From Desulfovibrio sp. (GTDB lineage: Bacteria; Desulfobacterota; Desulfovibrionia; Desulfovibrionales; Desulfovibrionaceae): a stretch of DNA of 32,906 bases. The position numbers and the translations under genes are program-made. The notes below the pieces were generated by a model that worked only from the letters and a program-made list of their open reading frames with translations, was not told where the DNA came from and did no database searches. The stretch's first letter is position 1. The number at the start of each line of letters is the position of its first letter. Positions 31,778 to 32,906 of this stretch are shown one piece after another. The stretch is taken from positions 177,065 through 209,970 of the forward strand of contig NZ_JAHZAA010000002.1 of NCBI RefSeq assembly GCF_019424165.1. The letters run 5' to 3'.

Positions 31778-32803
31778 TTATGCAAAGCAGGTCCAGTCAT
31801 TTGGACCGTCGCCTGCGTCGGGCCGCAGGCTGCTGCTGTCCGGTGCGGCAGGCCCCAGGGTTTCGCGCAGTTGTGCCATTGTCAGGCAGCGTACGTTCCA
31901 GCGAGCCATGAGCCAGTCTGTCCAGGCCAGTATTTTGTCCATAAGCCTGTCCACAGCGGCGGCATCGGGCAGATGCGGCGCGCCGCCCGGCATCATTTCT
32001 GAAGAGTGCCAGGTAAGGGACAACACCCGACCGCCCCGCGCCACAAACAGCCTGGTTATGGCCTGCATGGCCCATAAGGGATGGTAGACAGGCAAAAGGC
32101 TCAGGGCTCCCCAGTTTTTGAAGCCGGGGCGCAAGCGCGGCGCAGCACGGCCCAGCAGACTGGGCAGGCACGGCAAAAGCGGCGTAACACTGAGGGGGAC
32201 TTCAAATATCCGGCCTTCCGGCATGGATACCCAGTACGGATCGCGCGGCGCGTTAAAATGGTCCGGCCCGGCCAGCGGGGTGACCCCGCAATGCAGCGGA
32301 CGCACCGAGGCATCTACCAGAATACCGGCTTCGGCCAGCAACGGCCAGAGGCCGCGGTGCAGGTCCCAGCGCCCCATGCGAAACGATGTCAGCGGCGCAC
32401 CCTGCAAATCCCGCCCGGCAGCCATGAGGCTTGCAAGCTTGGCAGCCATGAGGGGACTGGAAACCGCAGATGCGGGGACGCTGGCGGCATTGTCGGCAAG
32501 GGCGGCATCGGCCTCTGGTCCGTCAAGGGTCAGAGGCGGCGTATTCCAGTGGTGCAGGTGCGCGCCGATTTCCGCCCCGTGCCTGTCGCGGGCATGGGTC
32601 AGAGCGCGGCGGGAGGCCGCATCGGCCAGCACACTGTGCGCACAGAACAGCGTGGGACGCACCCCCCGCTCACACAGGGGATCAAGGCGCGTCAGGCTTG
32701 CCGTATTGGCCGTGGAACAGCCCCGGCGAGCGTATTGTCCGCCGAACAGCCCTTCTTCTTCCACGTCAAGACTGACGGCAAGATAAAGGTCCGGGCGATT
32801 CAT
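31778..32803 (-). CDS. Polysaccharide deacetylase-like protein (NodB type)
   Basis: A 341-residue carbohydrate-esterase-4-like protein. The N-terminal strand LAVSLDVEEEGLFGG carries the motif-1 Asp; GAEIGAHLHHW provides the metal-binding His residues of motif 2, and SFRMGRWDLHRGLWPLL fits motif 3. A late LTWHSSEM supplies the final His. No signal peptide, so it is probably cytoplasmic, like the deacetylases in exopolysaccharide clusters. Its ATG overlaps the stop of the cut-off upstream gene (ATGA). A 234-bp gap with no recognised feature separates it from the glycosyltransferase. The C-terminal 25 residues are low-complexity. Confidence 0.8.
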   Translation of the reverse strand: MNRPDLYLAVSLDVEEEGLFGGQYARRGCSTANTASLTRLDPLCERGVRPTLFCAHSVLADAASRRALTHARDRHGAEIGAHLHHWNTPPLTLDGPEADAALADNAASVPASAVSSPLMAAKLASLMAAGRDLQGAPLTSFRMGRWDLHRGLWPLLAEAGILVDASVRPLHCGVTPLAGPDHFNAPRDPYWVSMPEGRIFEVPLSVTPLLPCLPSLLGRAAPRLRPGFKNWGALSLLPVYHPLWAMQAITRLFVARGGRVLSLTWHSSEMMPGGAPHLPDAAAVDRLMDKILAWTDWLMARWNVRCLTMAQLRETLGPAAPDSSSLRPDAGDGPNDWTCFA

Positions 32804-32906
32804 GCGCCCTCTTCCGCCATGCCGGTTACGGCAAAGCTCCTGCCGGTCGCACCGTGGCCGTTGTCCCGCTCATGGTGGGCGCGGGCGCATTCCGTCACGT
32901 ACAGGT
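32800..32906 (-). CDS. Unidentified protein, C-terminal end (cut by window edge)
   Basis: The last 34 codons of a minus-strand gene, reading LYVTECARAHHERDNG... to ...TGMAEEGA, whose TGA overlaps the deacetylase ATG by four bases. That coupling and the open frame support a real gene. The piece is too short to assign; given the context, a glycosyltransferase or another exopolysaccharide gene is likely. Confidence 0.6.
   Translation of the reverse strand, partial: LYVTECARAHHERDNGHGATGRSFAVTGMAEEGA

Noticed and set aside
1..32906. tRNA, rRNA, CRISPR arrays, IS elements, phage genes
   Set aside because: No TPsiC-like GGTTCRANNC sequence in a cloverleaf context, no regularly spaced repeats, no transposase or integrase motif was seen on reading.

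Overview
The window is high-GC bacterial chromosome from a sulfate-reducing Desulfovibrio-type bacterium, most likely Desulfovibrio desulfuricans or a close relative. The best evidence is the operon at 9324-12811. It encodes a periplasmic cytochrome with exactly nine CxxCH haem sites, a Tat-exported four-cluster ferredoxin, an NrfD-type membrane protein and a tiny membrane protein. This is the Nhc (nine-haem cytochrome) complex known from D. desulfuricans. The mature N-terminus (AALEPTDSG...) agrees with what I recall of the crystallised 9Hcc. No rRNA, tRNA, IS element, phage gene or CRISPR array was seen.

Layout. (1) 1-3484, all minus: two small unrecognised Desulfovibrio-type genes, a membrane-fused spermidine-synthase-like protein, then a LOG-family nucleotide hydrolase followed 8 bp later by tadA. 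(2) 3916-7602, plus: a housekeeping run of beta-CASP/MBL RNase-like protein, rsmD, coaD and miaA. (3) 8139-8777, minus: beta-carbonic anhydrase, divergent from the nhcABCD operon (9324-12811). (4) 13311-14081, plus: a methyltransferase. (5) 14407-15630, minus: diaminopropionate ammonia-lyase, then a DUF3829-like lipoprotein gene at 16023-17027. (6) 17084-21311, minus: a putative glycan-precursor cluster of HpcH/HpaI aldolase, SDR sugar epimerase, KdsB-like cytidylyltransferase, hexapeptide acyltransferase and HAD phosphatase. (7) 21637-26031: a molybdenum/tungsten-flavoured segment with a degenerate MoeA fused to a substrate-binding domain (plus), an iron-ADH-fold protein lacking two metal ligands (minus) and a two-domain molbindin (minus). 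(8) 26560-27872, minus: a small lipoprotein and HtpX. (9) 28194-32906, minus: an exopolysaccharide-type group of asparagine synthase, glycosyltransferase, polysaccharide deacetylase and a cut-off upstream gene.

The most interesting regions are: the aldolase/epimerase/CMP-transferase/phosphatase cluster, which could make and activate a non-Kdo 2-keto-3-deoxy sugar acid; the MoeA-like fusion that has lost the recognisable MoeA catalytic motifs; the ADH homologue with D-to-N and H-to-R changes at metal ligands; and several strongly structured intergenic elements, notably a 123-bp three-hairpin element directly after nhcD and a nested inverted repeat at 25061-25117. All functional statements rest on reading the sequence and remembered family motifs. 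No database search was possible.
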